The position numbers and the translations under genes were made by a program. A stretch of 64,000 nt of DNA from Bacillota bacterium (GTDB taxonomy: Bacteria > Bacillota > Clostridia > Christensenellales > SZUA-584). The stretch lies in assembly GCA_023459495.1 (NCBI GenBank), contig JAEWTL010000038.1:367682-431681 (forward strand), given 5' to 3'. This document shows, in pieces, positions 15,338-25,319 of the stretch. Within the stretch, counting starts at the first letter, position 1. Every line of letters starts with the position of its first letter. Below the pieces are notes generated by a model, which was given only the letters and a program-made list of their open reading frames with translations, did not search any database and was not told the DNA's origin.

Positions 15338-16507
15338 ATGGAATTTGCCAAGAGGCTGGACCGCGTGACCGGCAGCGCAATCCGCGCGATATTCGAACTG
15401 CTCAAGGACCCCACCATCATTTCGTTTGCGGGCGGCAATCCTGCGCCGGAGTGTTTCCCCTCGGAAGATGTGGCGGATATTGCCGCGTCCCTCATCCGGG
15501 CCCATGGCGACGCGATATTGCAGTACGGCGGCACGCCCGGTATCGGGGAACTCAAGGATACCGTGCTCGCCATGGCACAAAAGCGCGGCATCACCGCCTC
15601 GCCGGATCAGGTCATCATCACGTCTGGCTCCACACAGGGCATCGGCCTTGCGGCCAAGACGTTGCTGAATCCCGGTGATACAATCCTGACGGAGAGCCCC
15701 ACGTTCATCGGCGCGCTCCAGACGTTCCTCTGCTACGAAGCAAACGTTATCGGCGTGGATATGGATGATCAGGGCATGCTGATAGAAGATCTGGAAGATA
15801 AGATCGTCCGGTACAGGCCCAAATTCGTCTACACCATATCGACGTTCCAGAACCCCACCGGCCGAACGCTGCCTGCCGCGCGGCGCAAAAAACTGCTGGA
15901 TATCTGCCAAAAGCAGGGCGTATTGATCCTCGAGGACGACCCGTACTGCGACCTCAGGTATTCAGGCGAAGCGGTTGCCCCCATCAAGAGCATGGACACG
16001 GACAATACCGTCATCTATCTGATGAGCTTTTCCAAGATCATCTCGCCCGGGCTGCGCGTGGGCGCGGCCATTGCCGACCCGCGCATCATCGGCAAGTACA
16101 ACATCGCCAAGCAGGGCGAAGATCTGCATACCTCCAACCTCTCGCAGGAGATCGTCAACGGCTACATGCGCTCCGGCAAAGCGGAAACGCATATTGAAAA
16201 GATCTGCGCCAACTATCGTGCCAAGCGCGATGCAATGCTGAAAAAGCTGGAAGGCTTCCCGCAGGGGGTCACGTTCACCCGGCCCGACGGCGGCCTGTTC
16301 ATCTGGGCGGAGTTGCCCGAAAGCGTGGACGCCGAGGCGTTGTTCAAGACGTGCGTGGACAAAGGCGTGGCATATGTACCGGGCACGCACTTCTATCCCG
16401 AGGGCGGGCATAAGAACACGATACGGCTGAACTTCTCCATGCCTTCGCTGGAGAAGATCGATACGGGCATGGATATCCTGAAGAAAGTAATCGAGGAAAA
16501 CCTGTGA
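15338..16507 (+). CDS. PLP-dependent class I/II aminotransferase (2-aminoadipate type)
   Basis: A 389-residue fold-type I aminotransferase. The N-terminal F-A-G-G-N-P-A-P-E-C-F-P, S-G-S-T-Q-G-I-G, the P-T-F-I-G-A and D-D-P-Y motifs and the Schiff-base region S-F-S-K-I-I-S-P-G-L-R-V-G (Lys near residue 230) match the MocR/LysN-like 2-aminoadipate or aromatic/branched aminotransferase group. The amino donor and acceptor cannot be read from the sequence. Full length, with its own promoter; a terminator-like hairpin follows. Confidence 0.88.
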   Translation: MEFAKRLDRVTGSAIRAIFELLKDPTIISFAGGNPAPECFPSEDVADIAASLIRAHGDAILQYGGTPGIGELKDTVLAMAQKRGITASPDQVIITSGSTQGIGLAAKTLLNPGDTILTESPTFIGALQTFLCYEANVIGVDMDDQGMLIEDLEDKIVRYRPKFVYTISTFQNPTGRTLPAARRKKLLDICQKQGVLILEDDPYCDLRYSGEAVAPIKSMDTDNTVIYLMSFSKIISPGLRVGAAIADPRIIGKYNIAKQGEDLHTSNLSQEIVNGYMRSGKAETHIEKICANYRAKRDAMLKKLEGFPQGVTFTRPDGGLFIWAELPESVDAEALFKTCVDKGVAYVPGTHFYPEGGHKNTIRLNFSMPSLEKIDTGMDILKKVIEENL

Positions 16508-16517
16508 AGCAATGGCG

Positions 16518-16548
16518 GCCGGGTGAGCGATCTCCCGGCTTTCCCTCT
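16518..16548. terminator. Hairpin between convergent genes
   Basis: A 6-bp GCCGGG/CCCGGC stem (16518-16523 with 16534-16539) with a pyrimidine-rich tail. The following 16550-16650 stretch holds more CCCGG/CTCCC palindromic repeat sequence like that near 2006-2094, and no gene. Confidence 0.45.
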
Positions 16549-16655
16549 TATCAGTCCCCTCCCGGGACAGCTTCTCCCGGGGAGAAGCCTTTTGCTGTGG
16601 CTATTTCATAGATGCGGCTGCCGGGTGAGGGGGCCTTCATAGAGGCTCCTTTTTG

Positions 16656-17429
16656 CTATGGTTCATACGTCCATCCGCAGTCCCCGTGATAAATCATCTG
16701 TTTTGTCATGCCGCCGTCCACAACGATGTTCTGGCCCGTAACGAAGCCTGCCTCCTCACCGCACAAAAATAGTACGATGTTCGCAATATCCGCGGGCTCT
16801 CCCACACGGTTCACCGCGTGCTGCGCCTTGTCCGCTTCGGAATGCTGCGGGACGTAGCCTTTCTCGTGCTGGTACGCGCCCGTATCGATCCAGCCGGGGC
16901 TCACGGCGTTGACACGCACCCTGCCCGACAGGCTTTCCGCCATGGCATGGGTAAGCGCGGCGATGCCGCCCTTGGCGGCAGTATAGCTCTCGGTATCGGG
17001 TTGGGACATAAAGGCGCGCGTGGAAGCAATGTTGACAATGGCCGCGCCTGGCGCGAAGTATTCTTTAAAGAGCAGGGTCAGATAATACGGTGCCGCAACG
17101 CCCACGCGCAGCACGGTATCAAAGTCATCATAACTGCAGCCGGAGAGCAAACCGCGGCAGCTGAAGCAGGCATTGTTGATCAGATAATCCACATGGCCGA
17201 AGGTCAGAATCACTTTTTTGGCGAAATGCTCCAGCGTATCCTTTTCCGCCACATCGCCGCGCACAAACAGCAGCGCACTGCCATACCTGTTCTGCAGCCT
17301 GCTGCCCGAAACTTCATCCATATCAATAACGGCCACCAGTGCACCGCGGCTCAAAAACGCCTCAGCGATACAGCGTCCGATGCCGTTTGCACCGCCCGTA
17401 ATGATGCATACCTTATCCGTGAAATCCAT
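16656..17429 (-). CDS. Short-chain dehydrogenase/reductase
   Basis: A 257-residue classical SDR. The Rossmann motif T-G-G-A-N-G-I-G (about residue 10), an acidic residue after beta-2 (V-I-D-M-D, suggesting NAD+ preference), N-N-A-C, the catalytic Ser region and Y-T-A-A-K are all present. The ATG at 17429 has GGAGAA ahead of it; the frame extends to 17498 without a ribosome site. The substrate is unknown. It converges with the aminotransferase. Confidence 0.88.
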   Translation of the reverse strand: MDFTDKVCIITGGANGIGRCIAEAFLSRGALVAVIDMDEVSGSRLQNRYGSALLFVRGDVAEKDTLEHFAKKVILTFGHVDYLINNACFSCRGLLSGCSYDDFDTVLRVGVAAPYYLTLLFKEYFAPGAAIVNIASTRAFMSQPDTESYTAAKGGIAALTHAMAESLSGRVRVNAVSPGWIDTGAYQHEKGYVPQHSEADKAQHAVNRVGEPADIANIVLFLCGEEAGFVTGQNIVVDGGMTKQMIYHGDCGWTYEP

Positions 17430-17627
17430 AACCGTTCTCCAGAACTGTTTTGTTTGATTATACCACAGCGCCATATACATTTTGTAATCGATGCACAAGG
17501 TTATCTAAGGTGAAAGTATTGATTCTTTCTTAAATTACAAATAATTTATTCTTATTTTATCATGAAAATAGTCCCATCTTAATGTATAATTGGGTAAACC
17601 CTACAATACCTGCAAAAGAGAAACGGC

Positions 17628-20600
17628 ATGAAAAAGCATAAGCCCTCAAAAATTTTCGCTGCCAGTGACCCCTCAGAACAAACCAGTGGCGATTCAAACT
17701 TCTCCAAAAAGCCCATGTACGAATACCCGCGCGAACTTTCCCGCAGCCGGAGAAGCCGGGTCTCTGTTGCGTTTGCCATCCTGCTGGTCGTGGTGACCGT
17801 ACTGTGTTGCCTGTATGCGGGTGCCTCCGGTGCATCCTCACATGGCGGCCTCATCATCAACGAAGTCGTCTCCTCTAACTCAGGATCATTAACGGATTCA
17901 CAAGGCGGTTCTCCCGACTGGATTGAACTTTATAATGGTACGGACAGCGATATTAACCTCAGCGGCTACTCAATCGTCCGCCGCCTTACCGATGAGCGCG
18001 CTTCGCTGGGGAACGTCACGATCCCTGCGGGCGGCTACACCATCATCTATGCCGACAATGAAGCATACGGCGATCCCCCCTGCACATGTTTCACGCTCTC
18101 CAAAAGCGGTGAAACACTCTATCTGCTGGACCCGTCCGGTATTGTGCTGCAGCAGCTTACCGTGCCCGCGCTCTATACCGACATCTCCTACGCGTTCAGC
18201 ACAAGCGGACGCTATGGGTACTGCCTTAATCCCACACCCGCCGCCACAAACGATACTTCGGTTGAGACGCTTCAGTCACTCGAAGAGCAAACTCAGTCTG
18301 CCAATATTATCATCACCGAGGTTATGCCCGATTCACAGGCAGGTAGTGGATGGATCGAGCTTTACAACAACGGGGATACTACGATAAATTTGAATCTGTT
18401 CTACCTCTCAGACAATGAAGCGGATGCTTCGCCTTGCCGTTTGCCCGATTCAACGCTTGCGCCGGGCGAATACGCACTCATCCGCACCGGGGATACCAGC
18501 GAAGCCTTAAGCGTGCCTTTCAGTTTTGGAAGCAACGATCATGGCGCATACCTGTATGACGTGACGGGTATACTGCGCGGCGCGCTCAACTGGCAGGTAA
18601 TCCCCGGCAGCGGGGTTTCAGTAGTCGGCGACAACGCCTACACCAAGCAGCCGTCGCCCGGCGCGGCAAACAGCGGCAGCGTATTTTCCTTAAGTGACCG
18701 AACAGAGATGAATGATACCGATCCCGTGCGCATCAGTGAAGTGTTGGCAGACAATGCGCACAGCATATCGGACGTGGACGGCGAGCGCAGCGCATGGGCA
18801 GAAGTGCATAATCAATCCAGTTTGCCTGTATCGTTGTCCGGTTACTACCTCTCGGACGATGCAGACGACCCGCTCAAATGGGCATTTCCAGCTATGACGC
18901 TTCAGCCGGACGGCTATGCGGTGGTGTTCCTCTCTGGCACAGAAGGAGGTACTGAAACACTGCAGGCTTCATTCAGCCTCAGCGCGGATGAAGATGCACT
19001 ATATTTGACCGATATATCCACCATGCACACCGATACGCTGGCGCTGCCTGCAAGCGTGGCTGACGTATCCATCGGACGCGCGGCAGACGGCAGCCCCTGC
19101 TATTACGCCTGCCCTTCCCCGAGCGCGGCCAATACCCAGGGCTATGCGCTGCTCGCCGATGCGCTAAGCAGCCGCACGCAGGGCGTCTATATCAGCGAGG
19201 TATGCGCATCAGGCGAGGACGGAGACTGGGTGGAACTGTATAACGGCTCGAATATGGCAGTCGATCTCACTGGCTGGTATCTTTCGGACGATGCGGACGA
19301 GCCGCTCCAATGGCGTATCCCCTCGCTGACCATCGCTGCGGGTGGCTACACAGTAATTGCGGGAAACGGTACGACAGACGCGGCAGCGCCCTTTGGCATA
19401 TCCATCACGGGCGAAACCATTGTATTATCCAATGCGGGCGGTGCGCTTGTGGACGCATTCGATTCCGGCGTACTGCGTACCGGACTGACAAGCGGGCGTG
19501 CGGCTGGCAGCGCGACACTATCGCGCACATTCTTTCTGGTTCCCACACCCGGCGCACCCAATTCAGACCAGACTTCCACGGGTTACGCTATTGCACCGGT
19601 ATTCTCAGATAATGGGCTATATCATACCGAAGCATTTTCGCTGTCAATAACTCCGGCATCCGAGGACACGGTAATCTATTATACGCTCGACGGCTCTGTA
19701 CCGGGCGAAGGCGATATACGCTACACCGGGCCGATCACCATAGAAGACAATACGGTCGTGCGTGCTGTGGCATTTTCACCCGGCCTGATGGCCTCTGACG
19801 TGGTCACGGCGACTTATCTATTCGAGGAGCCGCACACCGTACCCGTGGTTTGCCTTTCAGGTGAGCCTTCGCAGATGTACACCATTTTCAACAAGGCCAG
19901 CCGTAACTATAAGCCCGAATATGCCGGAAACGTGGAATATTACGAGGCTGACGGAACGCTTGGCATAAGCTTTACTGCGGGTATTGTTCCCAAGGGCCGC
20001 AGCTCACTGAAATATGACCAGAAATCGGTTACTATTCGGCTGCAAGAGCGATATGGCCGGACCGAAATCACCTATCCGTTATTCGAGGACGGCGGTGTGT
20101 CCACCTTCAGCGAGTTCACGCTGCGCAACAGCGGGCAGGACTACTTCGGCTCGCGCCTGCGCGATTCATTTGTTCAACAGCTGGCACAGGGCATGGACGT
20201 TGACGGCATTCGCACACGGCTTGCAGCAGTATACATGAACGGGGTCTACTGGGGCCTGTACGACCTCAATGAGGAGCAGGAAGAGGGTTACTTTGAGGCA
20301 TATTACGGACTGGAATATGATGATATCGACATGATTGACCGAAACAACACCGTCAAGGAGGGCAGCGTTGACAATTATCTGCTGGTACGCAGCTATGCGC
20401 GAAACTGGGATCTGTCCGACGACGCGGTGTTTGCTCAGTTTACGGAGCTCGTCGACGCGGACGCCTGCATGGATTATCTGATCGTCAATACGTTCTTTGG
20501 CAACGGCGATGTCATGAACCAGCGATTCTGGCGCGCACAGGATGGCAGCGTATCGTGGCGTCCGCTGCTGTTCGACCTCGACTGGTGCATGCGCTTCGAC

Positions 20601-21005
20601 AGTGCCTACCGTGACACGTTCCCGCGTTACTTCAGCCGCGAAGGCTCTGCAGCGGGCAACGGCACAATTACCAACATGGATATCTTCTACGGCCTGAAAA
20701 AGAACGCGGCATGGCGGGAAGCCTTTATCGATCGCTTTATTGAGGTGGCTTATACGCACTTCGACACCGACCGCGTTTTAGCGCTGTTCGACGAAACTGT
20801 GGCACAAATGGAGCCCGAGATGACCCGACATATCGCGCGATGGCACACGCACCGCAGCGTAAACACATGGCTGAGTCAGACAGAGGCGCTGCGCAGTGCA
20901 CTGGAGAAACGCCGGGACATTGCATTACGGGAGATGGCCGATGCCTTTGGCCTATCCAATGCGGAGCTTGAAACGCGTGTAAATGCATTTCTGTCCTCAC
21001 GCTAA
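17628..21005 (+). CDS. Large surface protein: lamin-tail repeats, CHB_HEX domain and CotH-kinase domain
   Basis: A 1125-residue protein anchored by one membrane segment near residues 46-66 (R-S-R-V-S-V-A-F-A-I-L-L-V-V-V-T), after a basic cytosolic tail. Four or so lamin-tail-like domains follow, each with I-x-E-V then W-[IV]-E-L-Y-N and L-S-G-[YW]-[SY]-[IL]-S-D. A beta-hexosaminidase C-terminal-type domain (Y-Y-T-L-D-G-S-V-P) sits near residue 680. A CotH region (F-T-L-R-N-S-G-Q-D, Y-M-N-G-V-Y-W-G-L-Y-D-L-N-E, and the D-x-D pair L-F-D-L-D-W-C) lies after residue 820. CotH proteins phosphorylate spore-coat or surface proteins, so an extracellular modifying role is plausible. It is flanked by a terminator. 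Confidence 0.88.
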   Translation: MKKHKPSKIFAASDPSEQTSGDSNFSKKPMYEYPRELSRSRRSRVSVAFAILLVVVTVLCCLYAGASGASSHGGLIINEVVSSNSGSLTDSQGGSPDWIELYNGTDSDINLSGYSIVRRLTDERASLGNVTIPAGGYTIIYADNEAYGDPPCTCFTLSKSGETLYLLDPSGIVLQQLTVPALYTDISYAFSTSGRYGYCLNPTPAATNDTSVETLQSLEEQTQSANIIITEVMPDSQAGSGWIELYNNGDTTINLNLFYLSDNEADASPCRLPDSTLAPGEYALIRTGDTSEALSVPFSFGSNDHGAYLYDVTGILRGALNWQVIPGSGVSVVGDNAYTKQPSPGAANSGSVFSLSDRTEMNDTDPVRISEVLADNAHSISDVDGERSAWAEVHNQSSLPVSLSGYYLSDDADDPLKWAFPAMTLQPDGYAVVFLSGTEGGTETLQASFSLSADEDALYLTDISTMHTDTLALPASVADVSIGRAADGSPCYYACPSPSAANTQGYALLADALSSRTQGVYISEVCASGEDGDWVELYNGSNMAVDLTGWYLSDDADEPLQWRIPSLTIAAGGYTVIAGNGTTDAAAPFGISITGETIVLSNAGGALVDAFDSGVLRTGLTSGRAAGSATLSRTFFLVPTPGAPNSDQTSTGYAIAPVFSDNGLYHTEAFSLSITPASEDTVIYYTLDGSVPGEGDIRYTGPITIEDNTVVRAVAFSPGLMASDVVTATYLFEEPHTVPVVCLSGEPSQMYTIFNKASRNYKPEYAGNVEYYEADGTLGISFTAGIVPKGRSSLKYDQKSVTIRLQERYGRTEITYPLFEDGGVSTFSEFTLRNSGQDYFGSRLRDSFVQQLAQGMDVDGIRTRLAAVYMNGVYWGLYDLNEEQEEGYFEAYYGLEYDDIDMIDRNNTVKEGSVDNYLLVRSYARNWDLSDDAVFAQFTELVDADACMDYLIVNTFFGNGDVMNQRFWRAQDGSVSWRPLLFDLDWCMRFDSAYRDTFPRYFSREGSAAGNGTITNMDIFYGLKKNAAWREAFIDRFIEVAYTHFDTDRVLALFDETVAQMEPEMTRHIARWHTHRSVNTWLSQTEALRSALEKRRDIALREMADAFGLSNAELETRVNAFLSSR

Positions 21006-21037
21006 TCACGTCTACAACTCTACTAGCCGGAATTTAA

Positions 21038-21075
21038 AACGCCCCGCCCCGGTTCATAATCCGGTGCGGGGCGTT
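21038..21075. terminator. Bidirectional terminator between cotH-like gene and ilvE
   Basis: A perfect 10-bp AACGCCCCGC/GCGGGGCGTT stem (21038-21047 with 21066-21075) with an inner CCGG pairing. It lies between two convergent genes. Confidence 0.8.
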
Positions 21076-21087
21076 CGTTCTTTTGTC

Positions 21088-22152
21088 TTACAGCGTCTTG
21101 ATCCAGCCGAACTCGTCCTTTTCCCTGCCATACTGGATACCGGTCAGCTTATCGTAGAGCTTGCGCGTGAGGTCACCCATATTGCCACCGGAAACCTTGA
21201 TGCGCTTATCTTCCCACTGCATGCCACCCACCGGCGATACCACCGCAGCCGTACCCGTGCCGAAGGCTTCCTCCAGCCCTCCCGTCTCGGCTTCGCGGAA
21301 GATATCCGCAATAGCGATACGCTCCTCATGCACCGATATGCCATACACCTCTTTGGCAAGACGGATGATCGAGTCGCGCGTGATGCCCGGCAAGATGCTG
21401 CCGGTCAGTGGTGCGGTATAAAGCTCCCCTCGGATCTTAAAGAACATGTTCATGGAGCCGACTTCTTCAACGTATTTCTTTTCGCAGCCGTCCAGCCACA
21501 GCACCTGCGAGAAGCCCTTGTCGTGCGCGTATTTACCCGCCACGAGGCTCGCCGCGTAGTTGCCGCCTGTCTTGGCAAAGCCCGTGCCGCCCACCACGGA
21601 GCGCACGTAGGTGTCCTCCACGTAGATATCAACCGGTGCAAGGCCCGATGCGTAGTACGCACCTACCGGCGAAAGGATAATATAGAAGATGTACTCGTCG
21701 CCTTCCTTGACACCGATATATGGGTCCGTGGCAATGACGGTCGGACGGATGTAAAGCGAAGTGCCGTCCGCCTTGGGCACCCACCCCTTCTCCATCTGAA
21801 TCAACTCGTAGAGCGAGTCGAGTATAAATTCCTCCGGCAGCTCCGGCATGCACATCCGCTTGGCGGATACGTTCATGCGCTTGAAGTTGTCCCACGGGCG
21901 GAACAGATTGATGCCCTGCGGCGTATGGTAGGCCTTGAGGCCTTCAAATATCGTCTGGCTGTAGTGCAGCACGCTGCATGCGGGCGAGAGCGAGAAGTTC
22001 TCGAACGGGCGAATTTGTGCGTTGTGCCATCCCTTCCCCGTCTTGTACTCAATGGTCAGCATATGGTCGGTAAATATCCGGCCAAAACCAAGCTTGCTTT
22101 CGTCCTGAGGTTTTTGCTTAAGCTGCTGTGTCCTGATGATTTCAAGATTCAT
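21088..22152 (-). CDS. ilvE: Branched-chain-amino-acid aminotransferase
   Basis: A 354-residue fold-type IV PLP enzyme interconverting Val/Leu/Ile with their 2-oxo acids. The class II branched-chain aminotransferase features are H-Y-S-Q-T-I-F-E-G-L-K-A-Y, R-P-W-D-N, R-M-C-M-P-E-L-P, the G-G-N-Y-A-A-S block next to the PLP lysine (K-T-G-G-N-Y) and the late G-T-[GA]-T-A-A-V-V-S-P-V. Full length. No T-box or leader peptide was recognised in the upstream 300 bases shared with uppP. Confidence 0.95.
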   Translation of the reverse strand: MNLEIIRTQQLKQKPQDESKLGFGRIFTDHMLTIEYKTGKGWHNAQIRPFENFSLSPACSVLHYSQTIFEGLKAYHTPQGINLFRPWDNFKRMNVSAKRMCMPELPEEFILDSLYELIQMEKGWVPKADGTSLYIRPTVIATDPYIGVKEGDEYIFYIILSPVGAYYASGLAPVDIYVEDTYVRSVVGGTGFAKTGGNYAASLVAGKYAHDKGFSQVLWLDGCEKKYVEEVGSMNMFFKIRGELYTAPLTGSILPGITRDSIIRLAKEVYGISVHEERIAIADIFREAETGGLEEAFGTGTAAVVSPVGGMQWEDKRIKVSGGNMGDLTRKLYDKLTGIQYGREKDEFGWIKTL

Positions 22153-22397
22153 GATGCACCACTCCCTTGGGTTTTTGTCATTGTACTCCCCCTGCGACGA
22201 AAAATCAACGTTTTACCACGTTGTACTGCGCAGATTTCGGTTTTTGACGCACTTAACGGCTCCGTATGCACCGAAAAATCCCCGACACGGCAGCCGTCCG
22301 CGCATGAGAGCCGGCTGTGCCGCGTATGGTTCATTAAGGCGAACGGCATAAGATCAGTTGCTTTTATACGTAAAAGCAGATTTAACCTTCGCTTTAT

Positions 22398-22425
22398 TTG
22401 CAAAAATACGCTTTGCTGATATAAT
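22398..22425 (+). promoter_or_regulatory. Promoter of uppP
   Basis: TTGCAA (22398-22403), a 16-base spacer and TATAAT (22420-22425), about 32 bases before the uppP start. The rest of the 22153-22456 gap shows only a GC-rich palindrome (about 22289-22330) and no gene. Confidence 0.6.
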
Positions 22426-22456
22426 AACAATCGCAAGAAAGAGAGAGGATAATACC

Positions 22457-23260
22457 ATGGGTATTTTTGAAGCCATCGCTTTGGGTATCGTGCAGGGACT
22501 GACGGAATTTCTGCCCGTATCGAGCAGCGGCCACCTTGTGCTGATGCAAAAGATATTCGGCACCGCGGCACTTGAAGGCACGACAAACCCGCAGCTTTTG
22601 TTTTTCGATACGATGCTGCATATCGGCACGTTGATCGCAGTTGTCGTTGTGCTGTGGAAAGATATACTGGGGCTGTTTAGAAGGCCGCTGAATACCCTGC
22701 TGTACCTGATTATCGCCACGATCCCTGCCGTCATCTTTACAGTGTTTTTGAGCGACTTTATCGAGACTGCGTTTGGCGGGGGATATCTGGGTTTCGGGTT
22801 TCTGCTCACCGCACTGCTGCTGGTCGTCTCCGAGCTCATCGCAAAGCGCGTGGGCAACCGGCGCCAGCTGCGCCTTGGCAGCGCAACGGTCATGGGCATC
22901 ATGCAGGCCATCGCGATCATGCCGGGCGTTTCTCGTTCTGGTTCCACCCTCGCGGGCGGCCTCGCGTGCGGAGTGGAGCGGCAGAAGACTGCGCGGTTTG
23001 CGTTCCTGATGTCCATACCGGCCATCATCGGCGGTGCGCTCTATAACGGGTACGACGCCATCACCAGCGAAGGACTGATGATTCAGTGGGCGCCCATGCT
23101 CTTTGGCATGGCCTGCGCCGCCATCACGGGCTACATCGCCATCCGCTTTATGCTCGCCCTGATCAGCAGGAAGCGGCTCTGGGGTTTTGCAATCTACGTC
23201 GCAGCGGTCGGCATATTCGTATTGCTGGACCAATACATACTGCATACCATCAACTGGTAA
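22457..23260 (+). CDS. uppP: Undecaprenyl-diphosphatase (BacA/UppP)
   Basis: A 267-residue membrane phosphatase that recycles undecaprenyl pyrophosphate, the lipid carrier of peptidoglycan synthesis; extra copies give bacitracin resistance. Signature blocks are G-L-T-E-F-L-P-V-S-S-S-G-H-L (residues about 14-27) and P-G-V-S-R-S-G-S-T near residue 155, with seven or eight membrane helices. The ATG at 22457 follows AGAGAGGA; the open frame reaches 22358 but lacks a ribosome site there. pepV follows 15 bases later. Confidence 0.95.
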   Translation: MGIFEAIALGIVQGLTEFLPVSSSGHLVLMQKIFGTAALEGTTNPQLLFFDTMLHIGTLIAVVVVLWKDILGLFRRPLNTLLYLIIATIPAVIFTVFLSDFIETAFGGGYLGFGFLLTALLLVVSELIAKRVGNRRQLRLGSATVMGIMQAIAIMPGVSRSGSTLAGGLACGVERQKTARFAFLMSIPAIIGGALYNGYDAITSEGLMIQWAPMLFGMACAAITGYIAIRFMLALISRKRLWGFAIYVAAVGIFVLLDQYILHTINW

Positions 23261-23275
23261 GCACAGGAGAGTAAC

Positions 23276-24664
23276 ATGCTGGATTTTTCAATGGAGCCTT
23301 ACAAAAAGGAAATGATCGAAACGCTCAAGGGGTTTATCCGCATCGAGAGCGTAAAAGCTGCGGCACAGCCCAATATGCCGTATGGGAAGGGCATATTTGA
23401 CGCGCTGATGTATGTGCAGAGCACCGCCGAGCGGCTGGACCTCGAATGCGTGAACGCTTTTGGGCATCTCGCGTACGTCGACTACGGCTATGGCGACGAA
23501 ATGCTGGGCGTTTTGGTGCACGTGGACGTGGTGCCCAAGGGTGAGGAATGGACCATGCCCGCTTTCGAGGGCATCGAGAAGGACGGCCGCATCTACGGGC
23601 GCGGCGCGATTGACAACAAAGGCCCGGCCATCGCAGCGTTGTATGCCATCAAGGCACTCAGCGACAACTGCATTCAACTGAACAAAAAGGTGCGCCTCAT
23701 CTTCGGAGCGGACGAGGAAACTACCTGGACGGATATGGACTATTACAAGGAGCACGAGCAGATACCCGACATTGCGTTCTCACCCGACGGAGAGTATCCG
23801 GTGATCAACGTCGAAAAGGGTGTCATCCACATCGAGCTTACCCTGCCCTGCCCGCCTACTCAGGCCGAAGGCGTGGCGGTGCGCACCTTCAGTTCCGGGA
23901 CGAGCGTCAACGTGGTACCCAGCCGCGCCTCCTGCGTCATCAGCGCGCCTTTTGACATCATCCAAAAGAGCCTTGCCGCCTACACCTGCCCGCTTGGCGC
24001 GACGCTCACCTGTGAGGAAGAGGATGGCTCTGTACGCATCAGCGCAGCGGGCAAAAGCGCACACGGTTCCCGGCCGGACGAAGGCATCAATGCGGCGGCC
24101 TCGCTGCTGCTGTACTTAAACACCCTGCCGCTTGCTTCGGGTGAAGCGGAAAAAGCCGTCTATACGCTCGCGCAAAAGGTCGGCGGCGCGCTCCACGGCG
24201 AAAATATGGAGCTCAACCTTTCCGACGAGGTTTCCGGGGAGCTCACAATGAACATGGGGTATTTGCGCTTGCGCGACGGAGAAATGAAGGTGGGCCTCGA
24301 CGTGCGATATCCCGTTTCCTTCAAACGGGAAGACGTGGACGAGAAGGTCAAGAAGCACCTCGGCATGTTCGAATACCACTGCATCCATGCCATCCGAGCA
24401 CTCCACGTACCGGAGGACAGCGAACTCATTACCACTTTAAAACAAGTGTATAAGGACAACACCGGGCTTGAACCCTACTGCATCGCTATTGGCGGCGCAA
24501 CGTATGCCCGTGCTTTCGACAACGCAGTGACGTTTGGACCGCTCTTCCCCGGCCAGCCCATGGTGGAGCACGGGCCGGATGAGTTCGCCGATATCGCTTC
24601 GCTCGTTAAAAACTCAGAAATCATTGCGGACGCTATCATTCGGCTTTGCGGCCACGACGCATGA
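23276..24664 (+). CDS. pepV: PepV-type M20 dipeptidase
   Basis: A 462-residue cytosolic zinc dipeptidase of family M20A (PepV/Xaa-His dipeptidase). Metal ligands are visible in G-V-L-V-H-V-D-V-V-P-K-G (His, Asp), G-R-G-A-I-D-N-K-G-P (bridging Asp), G-A-D-E-E-T-T (Glu) and A-F-S-P-D-G-E-Y-P, with the last ligand His in the C-terminal region M-V-E-H-G-P-D-E. Full length. The stop overlaps the next start in ATGA. Confidence 0.93.
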   Translation: MLDFSMEPYKKEMIETLKGFIRIESVKAAAQPNMPYGKGIFDALMYVQSTAERLDLECVNAFGHLAYVDYGYGDEMLGVLVHVDVVPKGEEWTMPAFEGIEKDGRIYGRGAIDNKGPAIAALYAIKALSDNCIQLNKKVRLIFGADEETTWTDMDYYKEHEQIPDIAFSPDGEYPVINVEKGVIHIELTLPCPPTQAEGVAVRTFSSGTSVNVVPSRASCVISAPFDIIQKSLAAYTCPLGATLTCEEEDGSVRISAAGKSAHGSRPDEGINAAASLLLYLNTLPLASGEAEKAVYTLAQKVGGALHGENMELNLSDEVSGELTMNMGYLRLRDGEMKVGLDVRYPVSFKREDVDEKVKKHLGMFEYHCIHAIRALHVPEDSELITTLKQVYKDNTGLEPYCIAIGGATYARAFDNAVTFGPLFPGQPMVEHGPDEFADIASLVKNSEIIADAIIRLCGHDA

Positions 24665-24912
24665 AGTATTGGGTAAAGCTGAAAAACGAGGACATCATCC
24701 GCCAGCATATCACCGTGGAAGCCATTGATTTGAACTCCGCGCTGGTTGCGGCGCTGGGCGCGCTCGATATCTCCAAACCGGTCATTTGCGAGAAGCACCA
24801 TGCGGAATTGGAACGGTTTTCCCGGACTATTTTCTACCCGGACGATTTCATTGATTCTGTGAGCTTCGATACGCTGGAGATAGAAATAATTACAAAACGC
24901 AAAAAGACCTGA
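24661..24912 (+). CDS. Small hypothetical protein coupled to pepV
   Basis: An 83-residue protein starting M-K-Y-W-V-K-L-K at an ATG overlapping the pepV stop by four bases, so translation is coupled. Alternating hydrophobic/charged strands suggest a small alpha/beta fold. I recognise no family and see no membrane segment. Confidence 0.65.
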   Translation: MKYWVKLKNEDIIRQHITVEAIDLNSALVAALGALDISKPVICEKHHAELERFSRTIFYPDDFIDSVSFDTLEIEIITKRKKT

Positions 24913-24965
24913 ATCTACATAACTCCTTTGCCTGCTGCGGATAATAAGGAAAGGGAAAGGAGTTG

Positions 24966-25172
24966 ATTGATCTGAATATCGTGGCAATGATCCTCGTGAT
25001 CATCGGTGCTATCAACTGGGGACTGATCGGGTTCTTCCAGTGGGATCTGGTCGCAGCCATATTTGGTGGTCAGGCCGCTGTTGTATCAAGAATCATCTAC
25101 GCATTGGTGGGCCTTGCCGGGCTTTGGTGCATCATGCTGGTTCCCCGCGTCAAGCACAGAAACGAGAAGTAG
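24966..25172 (+). CDS. DUF378-family small membrane protein
   Basis: About 68 residues with two membrane helices: I-V-A-M-I-L-V-I-I-G-A-I-N-W-G-L then I-I-Y-A-L-V-G-L-A-G-L-W. The I-G-A-I-N-W-G-L motif is the hallmark of DUF378 (YuzA-like). Function is unknown. The start is awkward. A TTG at 24963 directly abuts the AAAGGAG ribosome site; ATT at 24966 or CTG at 24972 has better spacing. I give 24966 as a compromise. Confidence 0.75.
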   Translation: MDLNIVAMILVIIGAINWGLIGFFQWDLVAAIFGGQAAVVSRIIYALVGLAGLWCIMLVPRVKHRNEK

Positions 25173-25269
25173 CGCAGTTTTCAGCGGATGCCCTAAGGGA
25201 AGACCTGACTTCTGCCGAAACCTTGGAAATCACACCCCTGAAAGCTTTATTTTCCGGGGACCCCGTAAA

Positions 25270-25308
25270 TAAAAAAGGACGTAACAAGCTTGCTTGCTGC
25301 GTCCTTTC
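25270..25308. terminator. Bidirectional terminator
   Basis: AAAGGACG and CGTCCTTT form an 8-bp stem around an 18-base self-complementary loop, flanked by A- and T-runs. It lies between the DUF378 gene (+) and the tiny minus-strand ORF (25320-25394). Confidence 0.75.
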
Positions 25309-25319
25309 CTATTGCCGGC